The notes under the pieces are model-generated. The model was not told the origin of the DNA and ran no database searches. It saw nothing but the letters and a program-made list of their open reading frames with translations. The translations under genes and the position numbers were made by a program. Positions 1 through 11,733 of a stretch of 64,000 nt of DNA are shown here, in pieces (the first letter of the stretch is position 1; every line of letters starts with the position of its first letter). Source of the stretch: Escarpia spicata (taxonomy: Eukaryota; Annelida; Polychaeta; Sabellida; Siboglinidae); NCBI GenBank assembly GCA_963995525.1, contig OZ023206.1, forward strand, positions 43,755,178-43,819,177, written 5' to 3'.

Positions 1-17
1 GACATGTTTGTCTCGTG

Positions 18-32
18 AGTACTGAATGTACT
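18..32. repeat. Short inverted repeat AGTAC-N5-GTACT, present in nearly every monomer
   Basis: AGTAC at 18-22 and its complement GTACT at 28-32 flank TGAAT, giving a possible 5-bp stem with a 5-base loop. Monomers of the TTACTG type (for example those starting at 327, 10106, 39105 and 47904) break the left arm at monomer position 19, and the GCACTG type breaks the right arm. Structure formation is not shown; this is only sequence symmetry. Confidence 0.6.
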
Positions 33-82
33 GCTGCTTTAGACAAGATAAAACATCAAATGGGGATGAGTTTTCACACCTA

Positions 83-114
83 TAACTTACGTAATATGTT
101 CTTGTAACTTACGT
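83..114 (+). repeat. Internal direct repeat TAACTTACGT, two copies 22 bp apart
   Basis: TAACTTACGT occurs at 83-92 and again at 105-114. The first copy continues as the palindrome TTACGTAA (87-94), the second as TTACGTGACGG. A spacing of 22 bp is about two helical turns, so both copies would face the same side of the DNA. The pair is kept in most monomers; exceptions include the TTATGTA type (monomers at 7824, 9780, 41060, 60286) and the TAACTAACG type (13038, 19880, 23464). The motifs resemble bZIP binding sites, but binding is inference. Confidence 0.75.
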
Positions 115-129
115 GACGGAGATAAAACG

Positions 130-213
130 GTAACATGCGTTCCCATTTGTGGTTAATCTAGTTATGTGTGTAGCTTGATATCAGTCTAGCCTTCGTGAAG
201 ATTTGTAACATGC
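130..213 (+). repeat. Second internal direct repeat GTAACATGC, copies 75 bp apart
   Basis: GTAACATGC lies at 130-138 and 205-213 of the monomer; in monomers with GCATTCCC the match extends to GTAACATGCA. It is the only other direct repeat of this length I noticed inside the unit. The two halves of the monomer are not otherwise alike, so the 326-bp unit does not look like a dimer of an older half-length unit. Confidence 0.6.
176..183. repeat. 8-bp palindrome TGATATCA with an EcoRV site
   Basis: Perfect palindrome in most monomers. A G-to-C change at monomer position 177 gives TCATATCA and removes the site; it marks a lineage including monomers at 1631, 11084, 28355, 33242, 40083, 43342 and 46275, and separately monomers at 38779 and 41386. 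Confidence 0.75.
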
Positions 214-244
214 AAAACATCTATTTGGGGTAAGACCACATTAA

Positions 245-250
245 GGATCC
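245..250. other. BamHI site GGATCC, once per monomer
   Basis: GGATCC sits at monomer position 245-250 and recurs at the 326-bp period across the window. I saw it lost twice: GAATCC at 22730 and GGATAC at 62158. Complete BamHI cutting would therefore give a strong band near 326 bp with few multiples. Confidence 0.9.
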
Positions 251-257
251 GTCCGCC

Positions 258-264
258 GAAAAAA
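258..264 (+). other. A-run with recurrent indel and substitution alleles
   Basis: The usual form here is G followed by six A. Other alleles are seven A (G258 to A), T plus six A, and six A with one base lost. The lost-base form makes 28 of the 31 325-bp monomers. The single 327-bp monomer (M81) has an extra A near 26335. The other three 325-bp monomers (starts 30309, 33893, 36499) instead lose one A in GCAAAACAT at monomer positions 214-217. Confidence 0.85.
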
Positions 265-292
265 GTCCACTTAAAATACCGTTATGCTGTGA

Positions 293-314
293 TATGCATA
301 AATTTTGTTCGAAC
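293..314. repeat. Paired 8-bp palindromes TATGCATA and GTTCGAAC
   Basis: TATGCATA (293-300) and GTTCGAAC (307-314) are perfect palindromes separated by six A/T-rich bases. The second is polymorphic: GTTAGAAC, GTTACAAC and GTTCCAAC alleles each mark monomer lineages. Many monomers also carry the palindrome AGTGCACT near position 264-271, where M1 has AGTCCACT. Confidence 0.7.
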
Positions 315-2281
315 ACTTTGACATGGGACATGTTTGTCTCGTGATTACTGAATGTACTGCTGCTTTAGGCAAGATAAAACATCAAATGGGGATGAGTTTT
401 AACACCTATAACTTACGTAATATGTTCTTGTAACTTACGTGACGGAGATAAAACGGTAACATGCATTCCCATTTGTGGTTAATCTAGTTATGTGTGTAGC
501 TTGATATCAGTCTAGCCTTCGTGAAGATTTGTAACATGCAAAACATATATTTGGGGTAAGACCACATTAAGGATCCGTCCGCCGAAAAAAGTCCACTTAA
601 AATACCGTTATGCTGTGATATGCATAAATTTTGTTAGAACACTTTGACATGGGACATGTTTGTCTCGTGAGTACTGAATGTACTGCTGCTTTAAACAAGA
701 TAAAACATCAAATGGGGATAAGTTTTCACACCTATAACTTACGTAATATGTTCTTGTAACTTACGTGACGGAGATAAAACGGTAACATGCATTCCCATTT
801 GTGGTTAATCTAGTTTTGTGTGTAGCTTGATATCAGTCTAGCCTTCGTGAAGATTTGTAACATGCAAAACATCTATTTGGGGTAAGACCACATTAAGGAT
901 CCGTCCGCCGAAAAAAGTTCACTTAAAATACCGTTATGCTGTGATATGCATAAATTGTGTTCGAACACTTTGACATGGGACATGTTTGTCTCGTGAGTAC
1001 TGAATGTACTGCTGCTTTAGACAAGATAAAACATCAAATGGGGATGAGTTTTCACACCTATAACTTACGTAATATGTTCTTGTAACTTACGTGACGGAGA
1101 TAAAACGGTAACATGCATTCCCATTTGTGGTTAATCTAGTTATATGTGTAGCTTGATATCAGTCTAGCCTTCGTGAAGATTTGTAACATGCAAAACATCT
1201 ATTTGGGGTAAGACCACATTAAGGATCCGTCCGCCGAAAAAAGTCCACTTAAAATACCGTTATGCTGTGATATGCATACATTTTGTTCGAACACTTTGAC
1301 ATGGGACATGTTTGTCTCGTGAGTACTGAATGTACTGCTGCTTTAGACAAGATAAAACATCAAATGGGGATGAGTTTTCACACCTATAACTTACGTAATA
1401 TGTTCTTGTAACTTACGTGACGGAGATAAAACGGTAACATGCATTCCCATTTGTGGTTAATCTAGTTATGTGTGTAGCTTGATATCAGTATAGCCTTCGT
1501 GAAGATTTGTAACATGCAAAACATCTATTTGGGGTAAGACCACATTAAGGATCCGTCCGCCGAAAAAAGTGCACTTAAAATACCGTTATGCTGTGATATG
1601 CATAAATTTGGTTCGAACACTTTGACATGGGACATGTTTGTCTCGTGAGTACTGAATGTACTGCTGCTTTAGACAAGATAAAACATCAAACGGGGATGAG
1701 TTTTCACACCTATAACTTACGTAATATGTTCTTGTAACTTACTTGACGGAGATAAAACGGTAACATGCATTCCCATTTGTGGTTAATCTAGTTATGTGTG
1801 TAGCTTCATATCAGTCTAGCCTTCGTGAAGATTTGTAACATGCAAAACATCTATTTGGGTTAAGACCACATTAAGGATCCGTCCGCCAAAAAAGTGCACT
1901 TAAAATACCGTTATGCTGTGATATGCATAAATTTTGTTACAACACTTTGACATGGGACATGTTTGTCTCGTGAGTACTGAATGTACTGCTGCTTTAGAAA
2001 AGATAAAACATCAAATGGGGATGAGTTTTCACACCTATAACTTACGTAAGATGTTCTTGTAACTTACGTGACGGAGATAAAACGGTAACATGCATTCCCA
2101 TTTGTGGTTAATCTAGTTATGTGTGTAGCTTGATATCAGTCTAGCCTTCGTGAAGATTTGTAACATGCAAAACATATATTTGGGGTAAGAACACATTAAG
2201 GATCCGTCCGCCGAAAAAAGTGCACTTAAAATACCGTTATGCTGTGATATGCATATATTTTGTTCGAACACTTTGACATGG

Positions 2282-5200
2282 GACATGTTTGTCTCGTGAG
2301 TACTGAATGTACTGCTGCTTTAGGCAAGATAAAACATCAAATGGGGATGAGTTTTAACACCTATAACTTACGTAATATGTTCTTGTAACTTACGTGACGG
2401 AGATAAAACGGTAACATGCATTCCCATTTGTGGTTAATCTAGTTATGTGTGTAGCTTGATATCAGTCTAGCCTTCGTGAAGATTTGTAACATGCAAAACA
2501 TCTATTTGGGGTAAGACCACATTAAGGATCCGTCCGCCGAAAAAAGTTCACTTAAAATACCGTTATGCTATGATATGCATAAATTGTGTTCGAACACTTT
2601 GACATGGGACATGTTTGTCTCGTGAGTACTGAATGTACTGCTCCTTTAGACAAGATAAAACATCAAATGGGGATGAGTTTTCACACCTATAACTTACGTA
2701 ATATGTTCTTGTAACTTACGTGACGGAGATAAAACGGTAACATGCATTCCCATTTGTGGTTAATCAAGTTATGTGTGTAGCTTGATATCAGTCTAGCCTT
2801 CGTGAAGATTTGTAACATGCAAAACATCTATTTTGGGTAAGACCACATTAAGGATCCGTCCGCCGAAAAAAGTGCACTTAAAATACCGTTATGCTGTGAT
2901 ATGCATAAATTTGGTTCGAACACTTTGACATGGGACATGTTTGTCTCGTGAGTACTGAATGTACTGCTGCTTTAGACAAGATAAAACATCAAATGGGGAT
3001 GAGTTTTCACACCTATAACTTACGTAATATGTTCTTGTAACTTACGTGACGGAGATAAAACGGTAACATGCATTCCCATTTGTGGTTAATCTAGTTATGT
3101 GTGTAGCTTGATATCAGTCTAACCTTCGTGAAGATTTGTAACATGCAAAACATCTATTTGGGGTAAGACCACATTAAGGATCCGTCCGCCGAAAAAAGTG
3201 CACTTAAAATACAGTTATGCTGTTATATGCATAAATTGTGTTCGAACACTTTAATATGGGACATGTTTGTCTCGTGAGTACTGAATGTACTGCTGCTTTA
3301 GACAAGATAAAACATCAAATGGGGATGAGTTTTCACACCTATAACTTACGTAATATGTTCTTGTAACTTACGTGACCGAGATAAAACGGTAACATGCATT
3401 CCCATTTGTGGTTAATCTAGTTATGTGTGTAGCTTGATATCAGTCTAGCCTTCGTGAAGATTTGTAACATGCCAAACATATATTTGGGGTAAGAACACAT
3501 TAAGGATCCGTCCGCCGAAAAAAGTGCACTTAAAATACCGTTATGCTGTGATATGCATATATTTTGTTCGAACACTTTGACATGGGACATGTTTGTCTCG
3601 TGAGTACTGAATGTACTGTTGCTTTAGGCAAGATAAAACATCAAATGGGGATGAGTTTTAACACCTATAACTTACGTAATATGTTCTTGTAACTTACGTG
3701 ACGGAGATAAAACGGTAACATGCATTCCCATTTGTGGTTAATCTAGTTATGTGTGTAGCTTGATATCAGTCTAGCCTTCGTGAAGATTTGTAACATGCAA
3801 AACATATATTTGGGGTAAGTCCACATTAAGGATCCGTCCGCCGAAAAAAGTCCACTTAAAATACCGTTATGCTGTAATATGCATAAATTTTGTTAGAACA
3901 CTTTGACATGGGACATGTTTGTCTCGTGAGTACTGAATGTACTGCTGCTTTAGACAAGATAAAACATCAAATGGGGATGAGTTTTCACACCTATAACTTA
4001 CGTAATATGTTCTTGTAACTTACGTGACGGAGATAAAACGGTAACATGCATTCCCATTTGTGGTTAATCTAGTTATGTGTGTTGCTTGATATCAGTCTAG
4101 CCTTCGTGAAGATTTGTAACATGCAAAACATATATTTGGGGTAAGAACACATTAAGGATCCGTCCGCCGAAAAAAGTGCACTTAAAATACCGTTATGCTG
4201 TGATATGCATATATTTTGTTCGAACACTTTGACATGGGACATGTTTGTCTCGTGAGTACTGAATGTACTGCTGCTTTAGGCAAGATAAAACATCAAATGG
4301 GGATGAGTTTTAACACCTATAACTTACGTAATATGTTCTTGTAACTTACGTGACGGAGATAAAACGGTAACATGCATTCCCATTTGTGGTTAATCTAGTT
4401 ATGTGTGTAGCTTGATATCAGTCTAGCCTTCGTGAAGATTTGTAACATGCAAAACATCTATTTGGGGTAAGACCACATTAAGGATCCGTCCGCCAAAAAA
4501 AGTGCACTTAAAATACCGTTATGCTGTGATATGCATAAATTGTGTTCGAACACTTTGACATGGGACATGTTTGTCTCGTGAGTACTGAATGTACTGCTGC
4601 TATAGACAAGATAAAACATCAAATGGGGATGAATTTTCACACCTATAACTTACGTAATATGTTCTTGTAACTTACGTGACGGAGATAAAACGGTAACATG
4701 CATTCCCATTTGTGGTTAATCTAGTTATGTGTGTAGCTTGATATCAGTCTAGCCTTCGTGAAGATTTGTAACATGCAAAACATCTATTTGGGGTAAGACC
4801 ACATTAAGGATCCGTCCGCCGAAAAAAGTCCACTTAAAATACCGTTATGCTGTGATTTGCATAAATTTGGTTCGAACACTTTGACATGGGACATGTTTGT
4901 CTCGTGAGTACTGAATGTACTGCTCCTTTAGACAAGATAAAACATCAAATGGGGATGAGTTTTCACACTTATAACTTACGTAATATGTTCTTATAACTTA
5001 CGTGACGGAGATAAAACGGTAACATGCATTCCCATTTGTGGTTAATCTAGTTATGTGTGTAGCTTGATATCAGTCTAGCCTTCGTGAAGATTTGTAACAT
5101 GCAAAACATCTATTTGGGGTAAGACCACATTAAGGATCCGTCCGCCGAAAAAAGTCCACTTAAAATACCGTTATGCTGTGATTTGCATAAATTTGGTTCG

Positions 5201-7171
5201 AACACTTTGACATGGGACATGTTTGTCTCGTGAGTACTGAATGTACTGCTGCTTTAGACAAGATAAAACATCAAATGGGGATGAGTTTTCACACCTATAA
5301 CTTACGTAATATGTTCTTGTAACTAACGTGACGGAGATAAAACGGTAACATGCATTCCCATTTGTGGTTAATCTAGTGATGTGTGTAGCTTGATATCAGT
5401 CTAGCCTTCGTGAAGATTTGTAACATGCAAAACATCTATTTGGGGTAAGACCACATTAAGGATCCGTCCGCCAAAAAAAGTGCACTTAAAATACCGTTAT
5501 GCTGTGATATGCATAAATTGTGTTCGAACACTTTGATATGGGACATGTTTGTCTCGTGAGTACTGAATGTACTGCTGCTTTAGACAAGATAAAACATCAA
5601 ATGGGGATGAGTTTTCACACCTATAACTTACGTAATATGTTCTTGTAACTTACGTGACGGAGATAAAACGGTAACATGCATTCCCATTTGTGGTTAATCT
5701 AGTTATGTGTGTAGCTTGATATCAGTCTAGCCTTCGTGAAGATTTGTAACATGCAAAACATCTATTTGGGGTAAGACCACATTAAGGATCCGTCCGCCGA
5801 AAAAAGTTCACTTAAAATACCGTTATGCTATGATATGCATAAATTGTGTTCGAACACTTTGACATGGGACATGTTTGTCTCGTGAGTACTGAATGTACTG
5901 CTCCTTTAGACAAGATAAAACATCAAATGGGGATGAGTTTTCACACCTATAACTTACGTAATATGTTCTTGTAACTTACGTGACGGAGATAAAACGGTAA
6001 CATGCATTCCCATTTGTGGTTAATCAAGTTATGTGTGTAGCTTGATATCAGTCTAGCCTTCGTGAAGATTTGTAACATGCAAAACATCTATTTTGGGTAA
6101 GACCACATTAAGGATCCGTCCGCCGAAAAAAGTGCACTTAAAATACCGTTATGCTGTGATATGCATAAATTTGGTTCGAACACTTTGACATGGGACATGT
6201 TTGTCTCGTGAGTACTGAATGTACTGCTGCTTTAGACAAGATAAAACATCAAATGGGGATGAGTTTTCACACCTATAACTTACGTAATATGTTCTTGTAA
6301 CTTACGTGACGGAGATAAAACGGTAACATGCATTCCCATTTGTGGTTAATCTAGTTATGTGTGTAGCTTGATATCAGTCTAACCTTCGTGAAGATTTGTA
6401 ACATGCAAAACATCTATTTGGGGTAAGACCACATTAAGGATCCGTCCGCCGAAAAAAGTGCACTTAAAATACAGTTATGCTGTTATATGCATAAATTGTG
6501 TTCGAACACTTTGATATGGGACATGTTTGTCTCGTGAGTACTGAATGTACTGCTGCTTTAGACAAGATAAAACATCAAATGGGGATGAGTTTTCACACCT
6601 ATAACTTACGTAATATGTTCTTGTAACTTACGTGACCGAGATAAAACGGTAACATGCATTCCCATTTGTGGTTAATCTAGTTATGTGTGTAGCTTGATAT
6701 CAGTCTAGCCTTCGTGAAGATTTGTAACATGCCAAACATATATTTGGGGTAAGAACACATTAAGGATCCGTCCGCCGAAAAAAGTGCACTTAAAATACCG
6801 TTATGCTGTGATATGCATATATTTTGTTCGAACACTTTGACATGGGACATGTTTGTCTCGTGAGTACTGAATGTACTGTTGCTTTAGGCAAGATAAAACA
6901 TCAAATGGGGATGAGTTTTAACACCTATAACTTACGTAATATGTTCTTGTAACTTACGTGACGGAGATAAAACGGTAACATGCATTCCCATTTGTGGTTA
7001 ATCTAGTTATGTGTGTAGCTTGATATCAGTCTAGCCTTCGTGAAGATTTGTAACATGCAAAACATATATTTGGGGTAAGTCCACATTAAGGATCCGTCCG
7101 CCGAAAAAAGTCCACTTAAAATACCGTTATGCTGTGATATGCATAAATTTTGTTAGAACACTTTGACATGG
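2282..7171 (+). repeat. Domain 2: 10-monomer HOR, offset 3260 bp
   Basis: M9-M12 (2608-3911) recur as M19-M22 (5868-7171) at exactly 3260 bp, ten monomers. Shared linked alleles are TCAAGTT with ATTTTGGG, TCTAACC with TACAGTT and GTTATAT, GACCGAG with GCCAAAC, and GTTGCTTTAGG with AAGTCCAC. The similarity begins within M8/M18 (both have GTTCAC and GCTATG near their ends). M13-M18 between the copies belong to another lineage that returns at 11734. Confidence 0.85.
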
Positions 7172-10105
7172 GACATGTTTGTCTCGTGAGTACTGAATGT
7201 ACTGCTGCTTTAGACAAGATAAAACATCAAATGGGGATGAGTTTTCACACCTATAACTTACGTAATATGTTCTTGTAACTTACGTGACGGAGATAAAACG
7301 GTAACATGCATTCCCATTTGTGGTTAATCTAGTTATGTGTGTAGCTTGATATCAGTCTAGCCTTCGTGAAGATTTGTAACATGCAAAACATATATTTGGG
7401 GTAAGACCACATTAAGGATCCGTCCGCCGAAAAAAGTGCACTTAAAATACCGTTATGCTGTGATATGCATACATTTGGTTCGAACACTTTGATATGGTAC
7501 ATGTTTGTCTCGTGAGTACTGAATGTACTGCTGCTTTAGACAAGATAAAACATCAAACGGGGATGAGTTTTCACACCTATAACTTACGTAATATGTTCTT
7601 GTAACTTACGTGACGGAGATAAAACGGTAACATGCATTCCCATTTGTGGTTAATCTAGTTATGTGTGTAGCTTGATATCAGTCTAGCCTTCCTGAAGATT
7701 TGTAACATGCAAAACATATATTTGGGGTAAGACCACATTAAGGATCCGTCCGCCTAAAAAAGTGCACTTAAAATACCGTTATGCTGTGATATGCATATCT
7801 TTTGTTCGAACACTTTCACATGGGACATGTTTGTCTCGTGAGTACTGAATGTACTGCTGCTTTAGACAAGATAAAACATCAAATGGGGATGATTTTTCAC
7901 ACCTATAACTTATGTAATATGTTCTTGTAACTTACGTGACGGAGATAAAACGGTAACATGCATTCCCATTTGTGGTTAATCTAGTTATGTGTGTAGCTTG
8001 ATATCAGTCTAGCCTTCGTGAAGATTTGTAACATGCAAAACATCTATTAGGGGTAAGACCACATTAAGGATCCGTCCGCCGAAAAAAGTCCACTTAAAAT
8101 ACCGTTATGCTGTGATATGCATAAATTTTGTTCGAACACTTTGACATGGGACATGTTTGTCTCGTGAGTACTGAATGTACTGCTGCTTTAGACAAGATAA
8201 AACATCAAATGGGGATGAGTATTCACACCTATAACTTACGTAATATGTTCTTGTAACTTACGTGACGGAGATAAAACGGTAACATGCATTCCCATTTGTG
8301 GTTAATCTAGTTATATGTGTAGCTTGATATCAGTCTAGCCTTCGTGAAGATTTGTAACATGCAAAACATCTATTTGGGGTAAGACCACATTAAGGATCCG
8401 TCCGCCGAAAAAAGTGCACTTAAAATACCGTTATGCTGTGATATGCATAAATTTGGTTCGAACACTTTGACATGGGACATGTTTGTCTCGTGAGTACTGA
8501 ATGCACTGCTGCTTTAGACAAGATAAAACATCAAATGGAGATGAGTTTTCACACCTATAACTTACGTAATATGTTCTTGTAACTTACGTGACCGAGATAA
8601 AACGGTAACATGCATTCCCATTTGTGGTTAATCTAGTTATGTGTGTAGCTTGATATCAGTCTAGCCTTCGTGAAGATTTGTAACATGCCAAACATATATT
8701 TGGGGTAAGAACACATTAAGGATCCGTCCGCCGAAAAAAGTGCACTTAAAATACCGTTATGCTGTGATATGCATATATTTTGTTCGAACACTTTGACATG
8801 GGACATGTTTGTCTCGTGAGTACTGAATGTACTGTTGCTTTAGGCAAGATAAAACATCAAATGGGGATGAGTTTTAACACCTATAACTTACGTAATATGT
8901 TCTTGTAACTTACGTGACGGAGATAAAACGGTAACATGCATTCCCATTTGTGGTTAATCTAGTTATGTGTGTAGCTTGATATCAGTCTAGCCTTCGTGAA
9001 GATTTGTAACATGCAAAACATATATTTGGGGTAAGTCCACATTAAGGATCCGTCCGCCGAAAAAAGTCCACTTAAAATACCGTTATGCTGTGATATGCAT
9101 AAATTTTGTTAGAACACTTTGACATGGGACATGTTTGTCTCGTGAGTACTGAATGTACTGCTGCTTTAGACAAGATAAAACATCAAATGGGGATGAGTTT
9201 TCACACCTATAACTTACGTAATATGTTCTTGTAACTTACGTGACGGAGATAAAACGGTAACATGCATTCCCATTTGTGGTTAATCTAGTTATGTGTGTAG
9301 CTTGATATCAGTCTAGCCTTCGTGAAGATTTGTAACATGCAAAACATATATTTGGGGTAAGACCACATTAAGGATCCGTCCGCCGAAAAAAGTGCACTTA
9401 AAATACCGTTATGCTGTGATATGTATACATTTGGTTCGAACACTTTGATATGGTACATGTTTGTCTCGTGAGTACTGAATGTACTGCTGCTTTAGACAAG
9501 ATAAAACATCAAACGGGGATGAGTTTTCACACCTATAACTTACGTAATATGTTCTTGTAACTTACGTGACGGAGATAAAACGGTAACATGCATTCCCATT
9601 TGTGGTTAATCTAGTTATGTGTGTAGCTTGATATCAGTCTAGCCTTCCTGAAGATTTGTAACATGCAAAACATATATTTGGGGTAAGACCACATTAAGGA
9701 TCCGTCCGCCTAAAAAAGTGCACTTAAAATACCGTTATGCTGTGATATGCATATCTTTTGTTCGAACACTTTCACATGGGACATGTTTGTCTCGTGAGTA
9801 CTGAATGTACTGCTGCTTTAGACAAGATAAAACATCAAATGGGGATGATTTTTCACACCTATAACTTATGTAATATGTTCTTGTAACTTACGTGACGGAG
9901 ATAAAACGGTAACATGCATTCCCATTTGTGGTTAATCTAGTTATGTGTGTAGCTTGATATCAGTCTAGCCTTCGTGAAGATTTGTAACATGCAAAACATC
10001 TATTAGGGGTAAGACCACATTAAGGATCCGTCCGCCGAAAAAAGTCCACTTAAAATACCGTTATGCTGTGATATGCATAAATTTTGTTCGAACACTTTGA
10101 CATGG
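7172..10105 (+). repeat. Domain 3: 6-monomer HOR, offset 1956 bp
   Basis: The order from the GACCGAG site near 6631 to about 8149 recurs from 8587 to about 10105 at an offset of 1956 bp. Diagnostic linked alleles include TATGGTACATG (7495 and 9451), CCTAAAAAAG with CATATC, GATGATTTTT with TTATGTA, and CTATTAGGGG (about 8045 and 10001). M26 (8150-8475), with GAGTATTCAC, lies between the copies. Confidence 0.85.
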
Positions 10106-11733
10106 GACATGTTTGTCTCGTGATTACTGAATGTACTGCTGCTTTAGGCAAGATAAAACATCAAATGGGGATGAGTTTTAACACCTGTAACTTACGTAAT
10201 ATGTTCTTGTAACTTACGTGACGGAGATAAAACGGTAACATGCATTCCCATTTGTGGTTAATCTAGTTATGTGTGTAGCTTGATATCAGTCTAGCCTTCG
10301 TGAAGATTTGTAACATGCAAAACATATATTTGGGGTAAGACCACATTAAGGATCCGTCCGCCGAAAAAAGTCCACTTAAAATACCGTTATGCTGTGATAT
10401 GCATAAATTTTGTTAGAACACTTTGACATGGGACATGTTTGTCTCGTGAGTACTGAATGTACTGCTGCTTTAGACAAGATAAAACATCAAATGGGGATAA
10501 GTTTTCACACCTATAACTTACGTAATATGTTCTTGTAACTTACGTGACGGAGATAAAACGGTAACATGCATTCCCATTTGTGGTTAATCTAGTTTTGTGT
10601 GTAGCTTGATATCAGTCTAGCCTTCGTGAAGATTTGTAACATGCAAAACATCTATTTGGGGTAAGACCACATTAAGGATCCGTCCGCCGAAAAAAGTTCA
10701 CTTAAAATACCGTTATGCTGTGATATGCATAAATTGTGTTCGAACACTTTGACATGGGACATGTTTGTCTCGTGAGTACTGAATGTACTGCTGCTTTAGA
10801 CAAGATAAAACATCAAATGGGGATGAGTATTCACACCTATAACTTACGTAATATGTTCTTGTAACTTACGTGACGGAGATAAAACGGTAACATGCATTCC
10901 CATTTGTGGTTAATCTAGTTATATGTGTAGCTTGATATCAGTCTAGCCTTCGTGAAGATTTGTAACATGCAAAACATCTATTTGGGGTAAGACCACATTA
11001 AGGATCCGTCCGCCGAAAAAAGTGCACTTAAAATACCGTTATGCTGTGATATGCATAAATTTGGTTCGAACACTTTGACATGGGACATGTTTGTCTCGTG
11101 AGTACTGAATGCACTGCTGCTTTAGACAAGATAAAACATCAAACGGGGATGAGTTTTCACACCTATAACTTACGTAATATGTTCTTGTAACTTACTTGAC
11201 GGAGATAAAACGGTAACATGCATTCCCATTTGTGGTTAATCTAGTGATGTGTGTAGCTTCATATCAGTCTAGCCTTCGTGAAGATTTGTAACATGCAAAA
11301 CATCTATTTGGGTTAAGACCACATTAAGGATCCGTCCGCCAAAAAAGTGCACTTAAAATACCGTTATGCTGTGATATGCATAAATTTTGTTACAACACTT
11401 TGACATGGGACATGTTTGTCTCGTGAGTACTGAATGTACTGCTGCTTTAGAAAAGATAAAACATCAAATGGGGATGAGTTTTCACACCTATAACTTACGT
11501 AAGATGTTCTTGTAACTTACGTGACGGAGATAAAACGGTAACATGCATTCCCATTTGTGGTTAATCTAGTTATGTGTGTAGCTTGATATCAGTCTAGCCT
11601 TCGTGAAGATTTGTAACATGCAAAACATATATTTGGGTTAAGACCACATTAAGGATCCGTCCGCCAAAAAAGTGCACTTAAAATACCGTTATGCTGTGAT
11701 ATGCATAAATTTTGTTAGAACACTTTGACATGG
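10106..11733 (+). repeat. Domain 4: five monomers (M32-M36) re-using alleles of domain 1
   Basis: M32-M33 repeat M2-M3 about 9.8 kb downstream, including the TGATTACTG and GATAAGTTTT alleles. M34 repeats M26. M35 and M36 are both 325 bp and repeat the M6-M7 pair, except that M36 ends with a second GGGTT plus short A-run and GTTAG. The segment joins lineages that are apart in domains 1 to 3. Confidence 0.75.

Larger units (their letters stand above)
1..326 (+). repeat. Reference satellite monomer M1
   Basis: This unit serves as the coordinate frame for the variants named in other entries. The start at GACATG is arbitrary, since a tandem array has no natural boundary. Landmarks by monomer position are: a short inverted repeat at 18-32, a 10-bp direct repeat at 83-114, TGATATCA at 176-183, BamHI GGATCC at 245-250, an A-run at 259-264, TATGCATA at 293-300 and GTTCGAAC at 307-314. 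Common variable positions are 19 (G or T), 230 (G or T), 236 (C or A), 258 (G, A or T) and the CG within 307-314. M1 carries the less common GCG at 137-139, where most monomers read GCA. About 123 of 326 bases are G or C. The length is close to two nucleosome repeats, which is only suggestive. Confidence 0.95.
1..2281 (+). repeat. Domain 1: seven mixed monomers (M1-M7)
   Basis: Adjacent monomers differ from one another and no local HOR is visible. Several have close relatives elsewhere: M2-M3 (327-978) match M32-M33 (10106-10757), and M6-M7 (1631-2281) match M35-M36 (11084-11733), including the lost base in the A-run and the AGAAAAG allele. The window starts inside this domain, so its true left edge is unknown. 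Confidence 0.8.

Noticed and set aside
1..326. Assignment to the beet BamHI satellite family, which as I recall has units near 327 bp
   Set aside because: Only the period and the BamHI site agree. I cannot compare sequences, and I recall that family as richer in A+T. A BLAST search of the monomer against plant and animal satellites would decide.
1..326. Origin of the 326-bp unit by dimerisation of a unit near 163 bp
   Set aside because: Apart from the 9-10 bp repeats at 22 and 75 bp spacing, the two halves of the monomer do not align.
299..332. Possible CENP-B box around TTCGAACACTTTGACATGGG
   Set aside because: The core NTTCGNNNNANNCGGGN requires A four bases after TTCG and CGGG two bases later; here the A is C and no CGGG follows. 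TTCGTGAAGATTTG also fails. No CENP-B box is supported.
4458..4640. 60-codon minus-strand ORF, identical at 12280-12462, 16842-17024 and 19122-19304; related ORFs at 22643-22888 and 39651-39833
   Set aside because: They span monomer junctions and exist only where TTTAG became TATAG, which turns a minus-strand TAA stop into TAT. The copies are alike because the HOR was copied. There is no ribosome-entry context, domain or codon-level selection visible, and nearly all other monomers have the stop.
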